DNA of 60,372 bases from Natrinema pallidum DSM 3751 (GTDB lineage: Archaea; Halobacteriota; Halobacteria; Halobacteriales; Natrialbaceae): positions 1,406-61,777 of the forward strand of contig NZ_AOII01000026.1 in the NCBI RefSeq assembly GCF_000337615.1. The letters are read 5' to 3'. Positions 60,269 to 60,372 of the stretch are shown here, one piece after another; the stretch's first letter is position 1, and every line of letters starts with the position of its first letter. The position numbers and the translations under genes are program-made. Under the pieces are notes generated by a model that was not told where the DNA came from, made no database searches, and saw only the letters and a list, made by a program, of their open reading frames with translations.

Positions 60269-60372
60269 ATGGGTACAGAAATCAGATTCGAGGTAGACGA
60301 CGAACAGTACGAGCGACTGAAAGCGATCAAAGACAAGCGCGGCTACACTTGGAAGGGGCTGATGCTCGAAGG
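60269..60372 (+). CDS. Small partner gene of tnpB, cut by the window end (RHH-like)
   Basis: This frame starts at ATG 60269 and reads MGTEIRFEVDDEQYERLKAI then KDKRGYTWKGLMLE up to the last base, with no stop. It is divergent to tnpB with 58 bp between starts. Short proteins with this EVDDE-x-Y-x-x-LKAIK opening and W-K-G-L-x-L-E pattern are often found beside haloarchaeal tnpB genes and look like ribbon-helix-helix regulators. It may control tnpB. Only about 34 residues are visible, so the family call is tentative. Confidence 0.6.
   Translation, partial: MGTEIRFEVDDEQYERLKAIKDKRGYTWKGLMLE

Overview
The window is a stretch of haloarchaeal (class Halobacteria) chromosome. The evidence is high G+C content, strongly acidic proteins, Tat-type twin-arginine lipoproteins, short or absent mRNA leaders behind TATA boxes, haloarchaea-specific families (HalOD1, Bat-like HTH_10 regulators, DUF3054, DUF5794, DUF7282), a type I-B-like CRISPR repeat and an intron-containing tRNA-Trp. 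Housekeeping genes (nop5-flpA, guaB, tRNA-Trp) place it on the main chromosome. A Natrinema/Haloterrigena-like member of Natrialbaceae is my best guess, by inference only.

Layout. 1-1.7 kb: a CRISPR array (about 25 repeat units, the last two degenerate) with no cas genes in view. 2.2-3.8 kb: the box C/D sRNP operon nop5-flpA, with a roughly 0.5 kb non-autonomous IS200/IS605-type element starting at the base after the flpA stop codon. 4.4-9 kb: a DUF7282 secreted protein, a Tat lipoprotein, glutamate-cysteine ligase (gshA) and a dicarboxylate/amino acid symporter. 9.2-11.1 kb: an AT-richer accessory islet with a dead IS6 transposase, a small membrane protein and a TIR-domain/zinc-ribbon protein. 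11.5-31.7 kb: mostly metabolic, stress and transport genes. These include an ornithine cyclodeaminase family enzyme, a thiolase with an HMG-CoA-synthase-like/OB-fold partner, DHH phosphoesterase, Hsp20, a PfpI-like protein, TetR-MATE, a CPA2 antiporter, a fused YcaO protein, a cupin, a CMP-kinase-like protein and IMP dehydrogenase. 31.7-34.2 kb: tRNA-Trp with its intron, a decayed copy of the tRNA 3' end, a PKD-type secreted-protein gene broken by one in-frame stop, and a long gene-poor gap. 34-47.5 kb: membrane proteins, an Ntn-type amide hydrolase, an FMN reductase, a beta-class DNA methyltransferase (possibly the CTAG enzyme), a very large PAS/GAF/Bat sensor-regulator followed by a stand-alone HalOD1 protein, and a tandem UspA protein. 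47.6-58 kb: envelope functions, namely an arylsulfotransferase-like protein, a DedA protein, a flippase-like membrane protein, two alkaline-phosphatase/sulfatase superfamily enzymes and two GT4 glycosyltransferases. The last of these look like a surface glycan or glycolipid locus. 58.9-60.4 kb: an IS200/IS605-type tnpB with its right-end hairpin and a divergent small gene cut by the window edge.

The most unusual signals lie outside genes. First, a previously unlabelled dispersed intergenic element of about 65-71 bp occurs in five copies with near-constant internal spacing. Second, the CRISPR repeats switch their last base cleanly from C to G, which records the direction of array growth. Third, the non-autonomous element at 3.77 kb shares its right-end hairpin and flanking sequence with the tnpB element 55 kb away, so TnpB and its guide RNA could act on it in trans. 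Other oddities are catalytic-residue losses in several enzymes: an HMG-CoA-synthase-like protein without its Cys, a CMP-kinase-like protein without the Walker lysine, and sulfatase-like proteins without the formylglycine Cys.
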